A stretch of DNA of 64,000 nucleotides from JANLYC01 sp963750495 (GCA_963750495.1 CAVVQV010000004.1:1265719-1329718); one strand, 5' to 3'; counted from the stretch's first letter, positions 1-9,073 are shown. Program-made: numbers and translations. The notes: generated from the letters alone by a model not told the origin.

Positions 1-979
1 CGAACGCGCGGATGAACTCCCGCCCGATGATCTTGCGCTTCGCCTCGGGGTCACGGACGCCGTTCAGTGCGTCGAGGAACGTCTTGGCTGCATCGACCAC
101 CTTGAGCGCGACCCCGGTGGCCGCGACGTAGTCGCGCTCCACCTGCTCGGCCTCACCCTTGCGCAGCAGACCGTGGTCGACGAAGACGCACGTCAGCTGC
201 TCGCCGATCGCCCGCTGCACCAGCGCGGCCGCAACAGCGGAGTCGACCCCACCCGACAGCCCGCAGATCGCTCGTTTGCTGCCGACCTGCGCGCGGATGT
301 GTGCGACCTGTTCGTCGACCACGTTGACCATGGTCCAGGTCTGGCGGCAGGCTGCGATGTCGACGAGGAAATGCTCGAGCACCTGCTGCCCATGTTCGGT
401 GTGCAGGACCTCGGGGTGCCACTGCACGCCGGCGTACCGACGTTCGAGTGACTCGAAAGCCGCCACCGGCGTCGCCTCGGTCGTCGCCAGCACGGTGAAC
501 CCTGCCGGCGCCTGGGCCACGGCGTCGCCATGGCTCATCCAGACACGGTGGTGCTGCTCGATGCCGGCCAGCAAGGTGCCCGGCTGCTGAACCTCGACGA
601 CGGTCCGACCGAACTCGGAGACGCCGGTACGGCGAACGTCGCCGCCGAGCGCGGCCGCCATCGCCTGGAAGCCGTAACAGATCCCGAACACGGGGACGTC
701 GCTGGCGAAGATGCTCTCGTCCATCTGTGGAGCGCCGGGAGCGTAGACCGACTGGGGTCCACCGCTGAGCACGATCGCCTTGGGCCGCCGGGTCAACATC
801 TCCTCGGCGGACATGGTGTGCGGAACGATCTCGGAGTACACCCGGGCCTCGCGGACGCGCCGGGCGATGAGCTGGGCGTACTGGGCGCCGAAGTCCACGA
901 CGAGAACTGTGTCGTGATCGGGTGTCTGCGGCTCCCAGGAGGGGTCGTGCTCGACGGTCACAGGGAGGGCCTTTCGCAT
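1..979 (-). CDS. guaA: GMP synthase (glutamine-hydrolysing), N-terminal part, runs off the left edge
   Basis: This gene makes GMP from XMP, glutamine and ATP in the cytoplasm, the last step of guanine nucleotide synthesis. About 326 residues are visible. The N-terminal class I glutamine amidotransferase domain carries the nucleophile-elbow Cys in GICYGFQ and the HPEV motif of the triad (GVQWHPEVLH). The ATP-pyrophosphatase domain begins with the P-loop GLSGGVDS, and the gene then leaves the window. The ATG at 979 gives MRKALPVTVEHD and then the conserved DFGAQYAQLIARR; the ribosome site is weak. guaB3 and guaB lie 13-16 kb to the right on the same strand, but not in one operon with it. The identification is secure; the C-terminal dimerisation domain cannot be seen. 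Confidence 0.95.
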   Translation of the reverse strand, partial: MRKALPVTVEHDPSWEPQTPDHDTVLVVDFGAQYAQLIARRVREARVYSEIVPHTMSAEEMLTRRPKAIVLSGGPQSVYAPGAPQMDESIFASDVPVFGICYGFQAMAAALGGDVRRTGVSEFGRTVVEVQQPGTLLAGIEQHHRVWMSHGDAVAQAPAGFTVLATTEATPVAAFESLERRYAGVQWHPEVLHTEHGQQVLEHFLVDIAACRQTWTMVNVVDEQVAHIRAQVGSKRAICGLSGGVDSAVAAALVQRAIGEQLTCVFVDHGLLRKGEAEQVERDYVAATGVALKVVDAAKTFLDALNGVRDPEAKRKIIGREFIRAF

Positions 980-1156
980 CGCCGTTCACTCGCCATGAGG
1001 TCGATCCCGGGCACCTGCTCGCACCGACCGAGACGTCAGTCTATCGACGGGGAAATATTTTCCTCGGCGACCGTAACTGTCGGGTTTGACCCTCGTTGTC
1101 CCGTGCGGGTCCGGAGTTTGCGCACAGGATCCCCAGCCGGTGCTCAGCACCGGTTC

Positions 1157-1197
1157 GCTCAGGGCTCGGTCCACCTCCCTCCGACCGGGCCCTGAGC
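1157..1197 (-). terminator. Strong hairpin after the GMC oxidoreductase gene
   Basis: Two 15-base arms (1157-1171 and 1183-1197) pair with one non-Watson-Crick position around an 11-base loop, 27 bases beyond the stop of the leftward oxidoreductase gene. There is no U-tract, which is common for actinobacterial terminators. A smaller 7-bp hairpin sits just beyond it at about 1138-1154. Read as the terminator of the 4555-1224 operon (inference). Confidence 0.6.
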
Positions 1198-1223
1198 CAT
1201 CTCAACGTCCGGCCGGGAGCGGT

Positions 1224-2951
1224 CTAGCGCGGCGCCGCCATGGTCCCCTGGCGAACCTCGACCAGCGGCAGACGCAGTGCGCCGGTGGCCTGCTCGGGAA
1301 CGGCCGGGTTATCCGGCGGCACCGCGGCGAGCCGCTGGTAGCGCCCGCCGAGCACCGGCCGCGGGTCCGGCGCTCCCCTGTTCGGCCACAGGCTGACGGC
1401 CCGCTCGGCCTGCGCGGTGATGGTCAACGACGGGTTGACTCCGAGGTTGGCCGAGATGGCCGAGCCGTCGAGCACGTGCAGCCCGGGATGACCGTAGACA
1501 CGGTGGTAGGGGTCGATGACCCCGGTCTCGGCCGAGTCGCCGATCGTGCAGCCGCCGATGAAGTGCGCGGTGAGCGGCCTGTTGAACTGCTCGCCCACGG
1601 AACCACCTGGCGTTCCCTTCACGATGCGCGCCATCCGTCGTACGGCGTCGTTGGCGACCGGGATCCAGGTCGGGTTGGGGACGCCATGCCCCTGGCGCGA
1701 CGTCAGACGGCGCCGTCCGGTCAGCCTCGAACGCGTGGTATAGGTCGTGATCGAGTTGTCGATGGTCTGCATGACCAGGGCGATGACGGTGCGTTCGGAC
1801 CAGTGCTCGACGTCGTACCGACGGGGCATCGACCACTTCTGCCGCCACAGCTCGCGCAGCCACACGCGCCAGCGGGGAACGCTGCCGCCGCCGTCGGTGA
1901 GCACCGTCTGGAGCAGGCTCATCGCGTTGCTGCCCCGTCCGTAGCGCACCGGCTCGATGTGGGTCTCGGCATCGGGGTGGAACGATGAGGTGATCGCTAC
2001 TCCCCGGCTGTAGTCGACGTCGCGGCCGTCGGCGACCGCGCCCAGGATCGACTCGGAGTTCGTCCGCGTGAGGGCACCGAGCTGAGCCGACAGCCCCGGC
2101 AGGATCGCCTGGTCACGCATCCGATGCAGCAGCCGCTGAGTTCCGAGCGCCGACGCGGCGAGCACGACCTGCTCAGCGGTGAACACCCGGCCGGCACGAC
2201 GACGCGGGCCCGGCCCGGCGTCCGTCGGTCGCGTCGTCACCTGATAGCCACCGTCAGGCAGCGGTCGAACCTCGGTGACCGTCGTCAGCGGATGGACCTT
2301 GGCCCCCGCCTGCTCGGCGAGGAAGAGGTAGTTCTTGGTCAGCGTGTTCTTGGCGTGATGACGGCACCCGGTCATGCACTCGCCGCACTCGATGCAGGCC
2401 TTGCGGTCCGGACCGACGCCACCGAAGTACGGGTCGGGTACGGAACTGCCGGGGTCACCGAAGAGCACCCCGACCGGCGTACGACGAAAGGTCTCCCCCA
2501 CTCCCATCTCGTCGGCGACCTGCTTCATGACGACGTCGCTCGCGGTCATCGTGGGGTTGACGGTCACGCCCAGCATCCGCTTGGCCTGGTCGTAGTACGG
2601 GGCCAGCTCGTCGCGCCAGTCGGTGATGTGGCTCCACGACGGGTCGGCGTAGAAGGCGTCGAGCGGTTCGTACAGCGTGTTTGCGTAGACGAGCGACCCA
2701 CCGCCGACGCCGGCCCCGGACAGGATCACGCAGTTGTTGAGCACGTCGATGCGCTGGATGCCGTAGCACCCGGCGGCCGGCGCGAACAGGAACCGTCTGA
2801 GGTGCCAGGACGTCCTCGGGTACGACGCCTCGTCGAAACGGGCCCCCGCCTCGAGCACGCCGACGCGATAGCCCTTCTCCGTCAGCCGCAAGGCCGAGAC
2901 CGACCCACCGAACCCGGACCCGACGACCACCACGTCGTAGTCGTAGCTCAT
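1224..2951 (-). CDS. choD: FAD-dependent GMC-family oxidoreductase, cholesterol-oxidase (ChoD)-like
   Basis: A 575-residue flavoenzyme. The N-terminus is a dinucleotide fold for FAD (VVVGSGFGGSVSALRL). Around residues 185-205 there is the Cys-rich stretch CIECGECMTGCRHHAKNTL, typical of the ChoD branch of GMC oxidoreductases. The C-terminal GMC signature includes HFIGGCTIGDSAETGVID and the final flavin-binding segment with NPSLTITAQAERA. It presumably oxidises a sterol or other alcohol, but the substrate cannot be read from sequence. The ATG at 2951 overlaps the stop of the upstream aldehyde dehydrogenase (ATGA), so the two are translationally coupled, and an alcohol-to-aldehyde-to-acid pair is plausible. 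A longer reading to 3200 would run inside the upstream gene and is rejected. No signal peptide is seen. Confidence 0.82.
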   Translation of the reverse strand: MSYDYDVVVVGSGFGGSVSALRLTEKGYRVGVLEAGARFDEASYPRTSWHLRRFLFAPAAGCYGIQRIDVLNNCVILSGAGVGGGSLVYANTLYEPLDAFYADPSWSHITDWRDELAPYYDQAKRMLGVTVNPTMTASDVVMKQVADEMGVGETFRRTPVGVLFGDPGSSVPDPYFGGVGPDRKACIECGECMTGCRHHAKNTLTKNYLFLAEQAGAKVHPLTTVTEVRPLPDGGYQVTTRPTDAGPGPRRRAGRVFTAEQVVLAASALGTQRLLHRMRDQAILPGLSAQLGALTRTNSESILGAVADGRDVDYSRGVAITSSFHPDAETHIEPVRYGRGSNAMSLLQTVLTDGGGSVPRWRVWLRELWRQKWSMPRRYDVEHWSERTVIALVMQTIDNSITTYTTRSRLTGRRRLTSRQGHGVPNPTWIPVANDAVRRMARIVKGTPGGSVGEQFNRPLTAHFIGGCTIGDSAETGVIDPYHRVYGHPGLHVLDGSAISANLGVNPSLTITAQAERAVSLWPNRGAPDPRPVLGGRYQRLAAVPPDNPAVPEQATGALRLPLVEVRQGTMAAPR

Positions 2952-4555
2952 GCCCGATGCAGCCTCTTCAGCAGGCGCAGCATCGTGGTCATCGTCTGCG
3001 CATACCGCTGCTCCGACATGCCGAGCACGGGACGGAAGGGCAGGAGTCGCTGAGTGGCGACGGTCTGCGCGTCGGTGTAGCGATGGATGCCTTCGCTCCC
3101 CTGCCGGCGGCCGAGCCCGGACTCGCGCATCCCGCCCATCGGCGCGTCGATCGACCCGAACGTCGCCGAGAAGGCCTCGTTGACGTTGACCGACCCGCAT
3201 CGGATCTGCTGCGCGAGGCGGCGGCCCCGAGCGGCGTCACGGGTGTAGACGGACGCGTTCAGCCCGTAGCTGCCTTCGTTGGCCCGCGCGATCGCATCCC
3301 GCTCATCGCTGAACCGGTAGACGGACACCACAGGCCCGAACGTCTCCTGCGAGAAACAGGCCATCGCCGGCGTCACCCCGGTCAGGACCGTGGGCTCGAA
3401 GAACAGCGGCCCGACGTCCGGCCTCGCCTGTCCCCCCGTCACGACCGTGGCGCCCTGCCGTACGGCGTCCGCGACGTGCGTGGTCACCACGGCGAGCTGG
3501 CGCGACGAGATGAGCGAACCCAGGTCGGCGGAGTAGTCGAGCGCCGCGGACAGCACCATGGCCTCGGTCCGGCGTACGAACCTCTCCATGAACCGGTCAT
3601 AGATCTGGTCGGCGACGTACAGCCGCTCCATCGAGACGCACAGCTGCCCGGCGGAGGCGAAGCACGCCCGGACCGCACCTTCGGCAGCGCGGTCGAGGTC
3701 TGCATCGCGCAGGACGAGCATGGGGTTCTTGCCGCCCAGCTCCAGCGACGCGCCGACCAACCGGTACGCGGCCCGTGCCGCCACGTCCCGGCCCGTCCTG
3801 GTCGAGCCCGTGAAGCAGACATGATCGACTTGGTCGATGAGCGCCGGCCCGATGACCGGCCCCTCGCCGTGCACGACCTGCCACACGTCCCGCGGTACGC
3901 CCGCCTCGATCAGCAGCTCGACGCCCAACAACGTCGACAGGGGTGTCTGGGCGTCGGGCTTGTGCACCACGGAGTTGCCGGCCAGCAGGGCGGGCAGGCC
4001 GTCGGAAAGGGCCATCGTGAAGGGATAGTTCCACGGCGAGATGATGCCGACGACACCCTTGGGCACGTGGTGGACGTCGACGCGAGTCAGCCCGGGGTAG
4101 ATGCCGAGCCGACGCTGGGTCGCGAGGTGTCGTGGTCCGGTGCGGGCGTAGTAGCGGGCGGTCATCGCGACGTGTGCGACCTCGTCGAACGCGTGCTTGC
4201 GCGCCTTGCCCGACTCCCACTGGATCAGGTCGAGGATGTCGTCCTGCCGGTCGAGCACCAGGTCGTGGAACCGCAGCAGGATCTGCTGCCTGAGCGCCAT
4301 CGGGACGCGCGACCAGGCCTGTTGGGCCACCCGGGCCGAGTCCACAGCCAGCGCGACGTCGTCCGGGGCGGACAGGGGGATCGAGGCGATCGGCTGTCCG
4401 GTGAAGGGCGCGTAGGTCGTCTCGGCCCTGGCGCCGGATGCCCGGACCTGGGTCATCAGGCGCCGGACCATGCCGGGATCCACGGCGTAGGAGGCTCTGG
4501 GGTCATGCTCCGGATCGGCAGGCGCGTCGAGTTCCGGACCGGGCAGCGCGTTCAT
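2948..4555 (-). CDS. gabD2: NAD(P)-dependent aldehyde dehydrogenase (succinate-semialdehyde dehydrogenase type)
   Basis: A 535-residue ALDH-superfamily enzyme that oxidises an aldehyde to the acid. Motifs in order are the cofactor region SPWNYPFTMALSD, the glycine-rich FTGSTRTGR, the general-base Glu in LELGGKNPML, the catalytic Cys in SAGQLCVSMER, and the late QETFGPVVSVYRF. The C-terminus resembles the GabD2/succinate-semialdehyde branch, but substrate assignment within this superfamily is unreliable. It is the first gene of a two-gene leftward operon with the GMC oxidoreductase (4-bp overlap). The start at 4555 follows a conventional intergenic region shared with the divergent small gene at 4681. 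Confidence 0.85.
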   Translation of the reverse strand: MNALPGPELDAPADPEHDPRASYAVDPGMVRRLMTQVRASGARAETTYAPFTGQPIASIPLSAPDDVALAVDSARVAQQAWSRVPMALRQQILLRFHDLVLDRQDDILDLIQWESGKARKHAFDEVAHVAMTARYYARTGPRHLATQRRLGIYPGLTRVDVHHVPKGVVGIISPWNYPFTMALSDGLPALLAGNSVVHKPDAQTPLSTLLGVELLIEAGVPRDVWQVVHGEGPVIGPALIDQVDHVCFTGSTRTGRDVAARAAYRLVGASLELGGKNPMLVLRDADLDRAAEGAVRACFASAGQLCVSMERLYVADQIYDRFMERFVRRTEAMVLSAALDYSADLGSLISSRQLAVVTTHVADAVRQGATVVTGGQARPDVGPLFFEPTVLTGVTPAMACFSQETFGPVVSVYRFSDERDAIARANEGSYGLNASVYTRDAARGRRLAQQIRCGSVNVNEAFSATFGSIDAPMGGMRESGLGRRQGSEGIHRYTDAQTVATQRLLPFRPVLGMSEQRYAQTMTTMLRLLKRLHRA

Positions 4556-4680
4556 GTTCCGAGCGTAGGCGACGCTCTGCGGACTGGCTACCCTTCGGTA
4601 ACCTAGGGGTCGCAGCGGGGGCGATGGCGTACTGTCAGGACTACGGAGCCGTCAGGGCTTCCAACCTGGGAGCAAGAGCC

Positions 4681-4815
4681 ATGAGCGACAAGTCCCCCCG
4701 TAAGTCCATGTCGAAGAAGTCCGGCAAGTCGTTGAAGGAAAAGCGCGCTGACAAGAAGGCCAAGCACGACCGCGCGACGACGGCAGAGATCATCCCCTCG
4801 ACCAAGAAGCACTAG
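4681..4815 (+). CDS. 44-residue lysine-rich small protein of unknown function
   Basis: An ATG at 4681, preceded by GGGAGC about 7 bases upstream, opens a 44-codon frame. The protein is highly basic in its first 30 residues (KSPRKSMSKKSGKSLKEKRADKKAKH) and ends in TKKH. It has no transmembrane segment and no cysteine. It is followed by a good terminator. The composition suggests binding to nucleic acid or ribosomes, but no function is recognised. It lies divergent from the aldehyde dehydrogenase. That it is real rests on the ribosome site, the isolated position and the terminator. Confidence 0.7.
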   Translation: MSDKSPRKSMSKKSGKSLKEKRADKKAKHDRATTAEIIPSTKKH

Positions 4816-4846
4816 CCACCCCGGCAGCTCCTGCCCCGCGACAAGC

Positions 4847-4878
4847 CAGGGGCGCCACCCGACCGGGTGACGCCCCTG
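4847..4878. terminator. Bidirectional terminator between convergent genes
   Basis: A 14-bp stem with one mismatch (4847-4860 with 4865-4878) and a four-base loop lies between the rightward small gene (stop 4815) and the leftward metallopeptidase gene (stop 4907). Both directions place it just beyond a stop codon. Confidence 0.7.
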
Positions 4879-4906
4879 CTCGTGGGTGCGAGGTCGTGCT
4901 ACTCCC

Positions 4907-6967
4907 TTACGTCGTGCTCAGGGAGGTGTCATCGATGCGGAAGTTCGTGGCCAGCGAGGCGTCCTCGGTGCCGGTGAACTTGATCGTGACGGTCTTGCCG
5001 ATGTAGCTGTTCATGCTGAACGACCGAGCGACGTAGCCCGTGCCGGCGTTGGCGTTGGAGTACGTCGCGAGCGTGGTCGTGACGCCGCCGGTGGTGGCTT
5101 GGACAGTCAGCTTGTCGTACGCGGTCGAACCGCTCTCCGACGTGGTGATGTACAGGTAGAACGCGAGCGTGGCCGACGACTTCCCCGAGGGGATCGTCAC
5201 CGTCTGCGAGAGCGTGTCGGTGTGGGTCGAGCCGTAGCCGTCGAGCCAGGCGTTGTACGAGCCCGTCCTCGGCGTACCGCCCGTGCCGATGACACCGCTG
5301 GACGCAGTCCAGTTGACGTTGCCCGACTCGAAGCCCGGGTTGACGAACAGGTTGCCCGAGGGCGGCGGCGGGGTGCCTCCACACGTCGAGCTGCCCGCCG
5401 GGACCGAGACGGCGTTCATCGCACTGACGACGGCGTTGCACTGCGTCGAGTTGGCGCCGTAGAGATCGAGGGCCGCCTTGATCGCGGCGTCACGCGAGCC
5501 CGTGTAGTTGGTCGTCGACGTCATGTACGTCGTCAGCGCGCGGTACCAGATCCGCGCGGCCGCGTCGCGGCCGATGCCGGTGACCGTGGAGCTGTTGCAG
5601 GTCGGGCTGTTGTGCGAACGGCCGCCGATGGTCTTGGCACCCGAACCCTCGGCCAGCAGGTAGAAGAAGTGGTTGCCGACTCCAGACGAGTAGTGCACGT
5701 CGAGGTTGCCGACTCCCGAGTACCAGCAGTTCGCCGACCCACCGTCGAGGGACGGGTTGTCCATCCGGCGCAGGTACGTGCCGTCCTTGGCGATCTCTTC
5801 GCCGATGTAGTAGTCACCGGGGTCGTTGGCGTTGTTCGCCGTGAACTCGACCATCGTGCCGAAGATGTCGGAGGTTGCCTCGTTGAGGCCACCGCTCTCA
5901 CCGCTGTAGTTGAGACCGGCGGTGTTGGAGGTGACCCCATGGCTCATCTCATGTCCCGCGACGTCGAGGGAGACGAGGGCGCTGAACGTCGAGCCGCCGT
6001 CGCCGTACGTCATGCAGAAGCACGAGTCGTCCCAGAAGGCGTTCTCGTAGTTGTTGCCGTAGTGCACGCGGCTGTAGGCCGCGACTCCGTCGTTGCGGAT
6101 GCCGTTTCGACCGAACGTGTTCTTGTAGAAGTCCCACGTGTTGGCGGCGCCGTAGGCCGCGTCGACGCCGGCCGTCTGCCGCGAGGAGGTGGTTCCGGTG
6201 CCCCACACGTTGTCCGCGTCAGTGAACAGCGTGCCTCTGGAGCTGCTGGTCGAGTTGTTCGCGTCGTAGATGCTGCTGTTGCCACGCGTCGAGTCGGTGA
6301 GCTGGTACGTCGACCCGGACAGCACGGTCTTCAGCGGCACGGAGCCGGAGTAGAAGGAGTTGCCGGTGCCGTCCGCGGTGTCGACGGTGCTCCACGAGAT
6401 GATCCGCTGCCCGGTCTGCGCGTTCGTGTACGTCACCCGCCGCACCGGGCTGCCGTCGTGGCCCACGCGCGACGTGTGGGTCTCCCAGGCCAGGACGGGC
6501 TTGTGGTCGGCCGCGAACACAACGAGGTGGCCGCCCTTGGCCGGGCTGGCCGTGCGCGCGGCGACGTGACGGATCGCGAGGTTGGCCGTCGAGGCGTAGT
6601 CGACGCCACGGATCTCGCCCGCCGGGCCTTCGTGCACGACCAGGTCGCCGCCGACGACCCGCATCCCTCGGTAGGTGCGGTCGTAGCGGATGTGCAGGGC
6701 GCCGCTGGTGTCAGCCATGGCGTCGACCGGCTTGAGCGACTCGCGCGCCGGAAGGCGCAGTGCCTGCGCCGTGGCGCGGGCGTCGGTCTTGGCAGCACGT
6801 AGGGCGGAGGCACGCTCGGCCGGGGTGAAGTGGGGATCTGCCTTGGTCGTGCTGGGGTGGTGGACAGCAGCGGACGCAGGCGCGTGGGTGGCTGCCTGCG
6901 ATGGTGCGGCGGAGAGACCTGCAGCGGTGACTGCGGCGATCGCTCCTATCGTGGCGAGACGTTTCAC
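4907..6967 (-). CDS. Secreted M4 (thermolysin-like) zinc metallopeptidase
   Basis: A 686-residue secreted neutral protease. It has a Sec signal peptide (basic start, hydrophobic run, ending near APSQA), a propeptide with FTP/PepSY character to about residue 200, and the M4 catalytic domain. The zinc motif HEMSHG lies near residues 339-344 and the third zinc ligand in GGLNEATSD about 20 residues later. The catalytic His region is LDVHYSSGVGNHFFYLL. After a PPPP linker near 533 comes a roughly 145-residue C-terminal beta-rich domain (NPGFESGNVNWTASS onward), probably a jelly-roll adhesion or substrate-binding module. The start chosen is GTG 6967, six bases after GGAGG. A TTG six bases further upstream would touch the ribosome site and is rejected. 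A CRP-like box lies about 70 bp upstream. Confidence 0.93.
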   Translation of the reverse strand: MKRLATIGAIAAVTAAGLSAAPSQAATHAPASAAVHHPSTTKADPHFTPAERASALRAAKTDARATAQALRLPARESLKPVDAMADTSGALHIRYDRTYRGMRVVGGDLVVHEGPAGEIRGVDYASTANLAIRHVAARTASPAKGGHLVVFAADHKPVLAWETHTSRVGHDGSPVRRVTYTNAQTGQRIISWSTVDTADGTGNSFYSGSVPLKTVLSGSTYQLTDSTRGNSSIYDANNSTSSSRGTLFTDADNVWGTGTTSSRQTAGVDAAYGAANTWDFYKNTFGRNGIRNDGVAAYSRVHYGNNYENAFWDDSCFCMTYGDGGSTFSALVSLDVAGHEMSHGVTSNTAGLNYSGESGGLNEATSDIFGTMVEFTANNANDPGDYYIGEEIAKDGTYLRRMDNPSLDGGSANCWYSGVGNLDVHYSSGVGNHFFYLLAEGSGAKTIGGRSHNSPTCNSSTVTGIGRDAAARIWYRALTTYMTSTTNYTGSRDAAIKAALDLYGANSTQCNAVVSAMNAVSVPAGSSTCGGTPPPPSGNLFVNPGFESGNVNWTASSGVIGTGGTPRTGSYNAWLDGYGSTHTDTLSQTVTIPSGKSSATLAFYLYITTSESGSTAYDKLTVQATTGGVTTTLATYSNANAGTGYVARSFSMNSYIGKTVTIKFTGTEDASLATNFRIDDTSLSTT

Positions 6968-7035
6968 TAACAACCTCCAGGTCAGGCGGCATCGACCAGG
7001 CGGTCGAGGCCATCGGAAGGCTCGGGCGTGGCGAA

Positions 7036-7051
7036 CGTGACGTGGGTCACG
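7036..7051. promoter_or_regulatory. CRP/GlxR-like palindrome upstream of the M4 peptidase
   Basis: The sequence cGTGAcgtgggTCACg matches the cAMP-receptor-protein type consensus TGTGA-N6-TCACA except at the outermost bases. It is centred about 76 bp upstream of the metallopeptidase start, a normal regulatory distance. Control of an extracellular protease by a CRP-type regulator would make sense, but this is a single-site inference. Confidence 0.4.
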
Positions 7052-7136
7052 CCGAGAACCGAGGGGAAACCTGCCCTATAACACTTTGTTGCGTCAAGAG
7101 GTACGCCGTGCAACATGCACGGCCCATATCGTCACT

Positions 7137-8387
7137 TCAAGGCCGTAACTGGTCACGCAAACGCCGCAAACCCTCGTGCACATCGACGAATCTCGTCGTC
7201 AATGGGGCCATACCAAGACGGATTCCGTCGGGCTGACGAAAATCGGGCAGGACCCCTACGCGCATGAGTTCGGCGATCGCCGCCCGCGCCTGCGGGTGCG
7301 TGATCGTCACGTGCGACCCACGTCGTTCGGGGTCGCGGGGGCTGGCCAGGACGGCATCGAGGGGAGCCAGCCAGGCGTCATACAGGCTCACCGCGTAGGA
7401 GGTCAGCAGCATCGACTTCGCGCGCAGGGCCGGCATGCCGGCGTCGATGATCATCTGCACACTGGTCTCGATCCCGGCCATCGAGAGCACGGCCGGCGTG
7501 CCGGACAACCAGGAGCGCAGGTCGGACTCGGCCTGGTAGCCCTGGCCCATCTCGAACATCTCGGCCCGTCCCCACCAGCCCCAGATCGGCTGGGAGAGGC
7601 TCGGCTGAAGATCCTGGCGGACATAGGTGAAGGCCGGCGACCCCGGTCCGCTGTTCAAGTACTTGTAGGTGCACCCGACGGCGACGTCGACAGCGTCACG
7701 GTGGAGGTCGATCGGGATGGCCCCGACCGAGTGGCACAGGTCCCAGAGCACCGTGGCGCCGACGTCGTGTGCAGCCGCCGTGATGGCCCTCATGTCGGTG
7801 ATCGCCGCCGAGCGGTAGTCGACGTGGTTGAGGACGACCATCGCCACGTCGGTGTCGAGGCACGGCCGGACGTGTTCGAGGGTGACTCCGTCCGGACCCG
7901 CCTCGTCGATCCAGCGCACCTCGAGCTGATGACGGCCGGCCAACGACTCGACCAGGTAGCGGTCGGTCGGGAAGTTGTCGCGGTCGATGACGACGGCCCG
8001 ACGGTCGGGGTGGGCGTCCAGGATCGCGGACATGGCCTTGAACAACGAGACCGTCGTGGAGTCTCCGACGATCACCTCACCGGGAGCCGCCCCGAGCAGG
8101 CCGGTGCCGATGAGGTCGCCGAGCTGCGTGGGCAGGTGCATCCAGCGGTCCTCCCAGGACCGGATGAGGTGGCCCGCCCAGTCGTCGTCGAGGATCTGCT
8201 TGACCCGGGCCTGGGTTGCCTTGGGGAGGCGGCCCAGGGAGTTCCCGTCGAGATAGACCACGTCGTCGTCCGGGATGACGAACGCGTCGCGGTAGGCCGC
8301 CAGGGGGTCGTCCCGGTCGAGCTCGTCGGCATACTCCCGCGTCGTCTCGATCCCTGCCCCGATCCCTGCGGTCAGCCCAGCGTCCAT
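7137..8387 (-). CDS. kynU: Kynureninase
   Basis: This 416-residue PLP enzyme hydrolyses kynurenine to anthranilate and alanine in tryptophan breakdown. The family opening YLDGNSLGRLP is near residues 45-55, the phosphate-binding loop VGDSTTVSLFK near 108-118, the cofactor Asp in LWDLCHSVG, and the PLP Lys at about 242 in GCTYKYLNSGPGSP. Other kyn genes (tryptophan 2,3-dioxygenase, formamidase) are not in the window, so it is an isolated pathway member here. The ATG at 8387 has only a weak ribosome site. A long palindromic repeat begins 57 bp upstream. Confidence 0.93.
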   Translation of the reverse strand: MDAGLTAGIGAGIETTREYADELDRDDPLAAYRDAFVIPDDDVVYLDGNSLGRLPKATQARVKQILDDDWAGHLIRSWEDRWMHLPTQLGDLIGTGLLGAAPGEVIVGDSTTVSLFKAMSAILDAHPDRRAVVIDRDNFPTDRYLVESLAGRHQLEVRWIDEAGPDGVTLEHVRPCLDTDVAMVVLNHVDYRSAAITDMRAITAAAHDVGATVLWDLCHSVGAIPIDLHRDAVDVAVGCTYKYLNSGPGSPAFTYVRQDLQPSLSQPIWGWWGRAEMFEMGQGYQAESDLRSWLSGTPAVLSMAGIETSVQMIIDAGMPALRAKSMLLTSYAVSLYDAWLAPLDAVLASPRDPERRGSHVTITHPQARAAIAELMRVGVLPDFRQPDGIRLGMAPLTTRFVDVHEGLRRLRDQLRP

Positions 8388-8443
8388 GCAGGCAACCTAC
8401 CCGCCCCCGCCTCCTCCCCCAGGCCAGCAACCACTCCCCACCG

Positions 8444-8493
8444 CACGTTTGCCTAGTTCACAAGCCAGCTGGCTTGTGAACTAGGCAAACGTG
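8444..8493. repeat. Copy 1 of the 42-bp intergenic palindrome family, here a perfect 50-bp palindrome
   Basis: Bases 8444-8468 are the exact reverse complement of 8469-8493 (25-bp arms, no loop). The core 42 bp (8448-8489) begins tttgcctagttcacaagcca, has centre gc, and ends with the complement. The same unit recurs at 28579, 28621, 30954 and 32625. It lies 57 bp upstream of kynU, with no gene ending on the other side, so it is not simply a terminator here. Confidence 0.9.
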
Positions 8494-9073
8494 GGTCAGG
8501 GACTGTAGACCTGCCTCGGAAGACCTCGACAGCGCGCCTTTTCCTTGCGCGGACGCGTTCCCGTTGCATTCTGACTCTTAGTAGTTCCACGTTTACGACG
8601 AGTAATCAACATTTCTCCCGGGGCTATTCCCCGGGAATGCGTGCATACCCCGGTCGAATCGCCGGGTCGGTATTCCTGAGCGTCTACGACAACCCATGGC
8701 CGGGCAGTACGCCGCATCGGGTGACCGGTCCGGCGAGACGCTCTAGCCGCGCGACATCCCTTACCTGCTTGACACTCTGGCCTGCGGCTGACGAAACCGC
8801 CCCACCTGCTTGACCGACCGCAGACACGCGCGCGCCCTCCTCCGACAACCTGCGGTAACGACCGCAGCGAGCGCATCAGAGAATGCACGGGAAATACCCC
8901 GGACAGCCCAGTAAAAATACTCAGCCGAACGGATGAGTGAATGCTGGCGATCGGTCAGTCTTCGGATGACCCGGCCCCTTTTTCCTTTCTGAGCCACGCC
9001 ATATTCCGCACACTGAATCTCAGCGCCTGATGACTCGGCTTCAGGAGCACCCGCATGATCAAGGAGCACGACT
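8494..9073. other. 580-bp gene-free region upstream of the PKD-like gene; several hairpins
   Basis: No coding region could be supported. The stretch has patches less G+C-rich than the surrounding genes. It contains an 8-bp hairpin at 8616-8636 (tcccgggg/ccccggga, five-base loop) and a second possible hairpin at about 8648-8667. It ends in the ribosome site AAGGAG (9061-9066) of the rightward gene. It could be a long structured leader, but no known riboswitch was matched by eye. Confidence 0.4.

Noticed and set aside
4886..6802. 638-codon open frame antisense to the M4 peptidase
   Set aside because: It is a G+C-driven shadow: composition is Arg/Val/Gly-rich with no motif, and the opposite strand encodes a full metallopeptidase with signal peptide and zinc motif.
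8496..8888. Possible basic small protein on the minus strand in the leader region
   Set aside because: Short Arg/Lys-rich reading with several in-frame starts; the best inner start (8612) has a ribosome site only two bases away, and there is no family resemblance.
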